A stretch of 64,000 nt of DNA from Microbacterium paraoxydans (lineage in GTDB: Bacteria; Actinomycetota; Actinomycetes; Actinomycetales; Microbacteriaceae). The notes below the pieces were generated by a model that was not told the origin of the DNA, did no database searches, and was given only the letters and a program-made list of their open reading frames with translations. The stretch covers positions 544,339-608,338 of the forward strand of contig NZ_JAGTUK010000003.1 in NCBI RefSeq assembly GCF_018224615.1, in the 5' to 3' direction. Position numbers and translations under genes: made by a program. Below, piece after piece: positions 63,249 through 64,000 of the stretch (its first letter is position 1; each line of letters opens with the position of its first letter).

Positions 63249-64000
63249 TCAGCGGCGGCGCTGACACCGCGGGCAGTAGTGCGACGAGCGGTTCATGAAC
63301 GACACGCGGGTGATCGGTCCCCCGCACCGCGGGCATGGTTCGCCGCCGCGACCGTACGCATTGAGGGAGTGCGCGAAGTAGCCCGCCTGACCGTTGACGT
63401 TGACGTACTGCGCATCGAAGCTCGTGCCGCCCTCGGCCAGTGCTTTCGCCAGCACGAGCCGTACCTCCGCGAGCAGACGTTCCGCGGTGGGACGGCCCAG
63501 CCGGGAGGCCGGCGTCTCAGGGTGGACTCGCGCTGCCCACAGCGCCTCATCGGCGTAGATGTTGCCGATGCCACTCACCAGGGTCTGGTCGAGCAGCGCG
63601 CGCTTGATCGCACTGCCCCGGCGGCGCAAGGAGTCGAGAAACAGGACGTCGTCGAACAGCTCGTCCATCGGGTCCCGCGCGATGTGGGCGGCCTGCGTGG
63701 GAATGCGGGTCGGCCCATCGTCGACCAGGCCATCGACCGCGAGAGATCCGAACGTGCGCTGATCCGCGAAGACCACCGCCAACTCGCCGTGCTGCGGATG
63801 CTCGATGGCGATACGCACGCGCTCGTGGCGCTCAGGCACCGACCCCGGGGCGCGCAGCAGGAGCTGCCCGCTCATGCCGAGGTGTGCCATCAGCGCCGAC
63901 GCATCGTCGTCCAGCGGAAGCCACAGGAACTTGCCACGGCGAGACGCCGCCGTGACGGTCCGCCCCTCCAGGCGCGCCACGAAATCCGTCGGGCCCGCGA
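63249..64000 (-). CDS. mutM: Formamidopyrimidine-DNA glycosylase, 5' end outside window
   Basis: It removes 8-oxoguanine and Fapy lesions. The frame is open to the window edge, about 250 codons visible. Seen: QRTFGSL beta-hairpin, the helix-two-turn-helix QTLVSGIGNIYADEALW, DAQYVNVNGQAGYF, and the C-terminal zinc finger CPRCGGPI...YCPRC. The N-terminal catalytic Pro lies beyond 64000. Converges with the permease gene (9-bp gap). Confidence 0.96.
   Translation of the reverse strand, partial: AGPTDFVARLEGRTVTAASRRGKFLWLPLDDDASALMAHLGMSGQLLLRAPGSVPERHERVRIAIEHPQHGELAVVFADQRTFGSLAVDGLVDDGPTRIPTQAAHIARDPMDELFDDVLFLDSLRRRGSAIKRALLDQTLVSGIGNIYADEALWAARVHPETPASRLGRPTAERLLAEVRLVLAKALAEGGTSFDAQYVNVNGQAGYFAHSLNAYGRGGEPCPRCGGPITRVSFMNRSSHYCPRCQRRR

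Overview
The window is a high-GC, gene-dense stretch of an actinobacterial chromosome. Gene content and order fit the family Microbacteriaceae, most likely Microbacterium: the gatCAB operon, a glgX-glgE-glgB cluster, rpsB-tsf-pyrH-frr-cdsA, the rpsP-khpA-rimM-trmD run, comM-dprA-xerC, and ffh/ftsY/smc. The genus is an inference. Almost all of it is core genome. I see no rRNA, tRNA, CRISPR array, insertion sequence or prophage.

Layout: 1-2967 gatCAB (minus; gatB cut by the window edge). 3032-7092 acyl-CoA ligase, DEAD-box helicase and a GNAT protein (plus). 7109-11745 ligA, mnmA and a cysteine desulfurase (minus). 11850-18263 glgX, glgE, glgB for alpha-glucan metabolism (plus). 18309-21205 a thioredoxin-TPR protein and an unusual three-segment membrane protein. 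21383-24162 an AI-2E-family exporter, a hydrolase, a small zinc-site protein and a transglycosylase-like secreted protein. 24227-29197 a DivIVA-repeat protein, cdsA, frr, pyrH, tsf, rpsB (minus). 29504-34279 an M23-like protein, then xerC, dprA, comM, yraN. 34429-36657 a DUF2469 protein, rnhB, lepB, rplS. 36828-42362 a membrane protein, map, a methyltransferase, trmD, rimM, khpA, rpsP and a GCS2-type ligase. 42378-47556 a SorC-type regulator divergent from glpD-glpF-glpK. 47608-49482 a LysR regulator divergent from a DMT exporter. 49488-59101 ffh, a TetR regulator, lipB-lipA, a DUF2004-like protein, ftsY, a hydrolase and smc. 59230-63239 an accessory-looking block between smc and mutM: a strong promoter, a 37-codon upstream ORF, a structured spacer, a 94-aa orphan, a tandem GNAT protein and a MacB/FtsX-type ABC transporter. 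From 63249 mutM runs off the window.

Two things stand out beyond routine annotation. First, many gene starts follow one pattern: a -10-like hexamer (NANNNT, often TAGNNT) ends exactly six bases before the ATG/GTG, as expected for leaderless mRNAs. I count 17 such starts; they also fix several start codons. Second, the smc-mutM block carries the marks of an attenuation-controlled operon: promoter, uORF with an ideal Shine-Dalgarno, and a helix whose 5' arm begins in the uORF stop codon, followed by two perfect hairpins that punctuate the operon. This is the best candidate here for an undescribed system, but its inducer and function are unknown.
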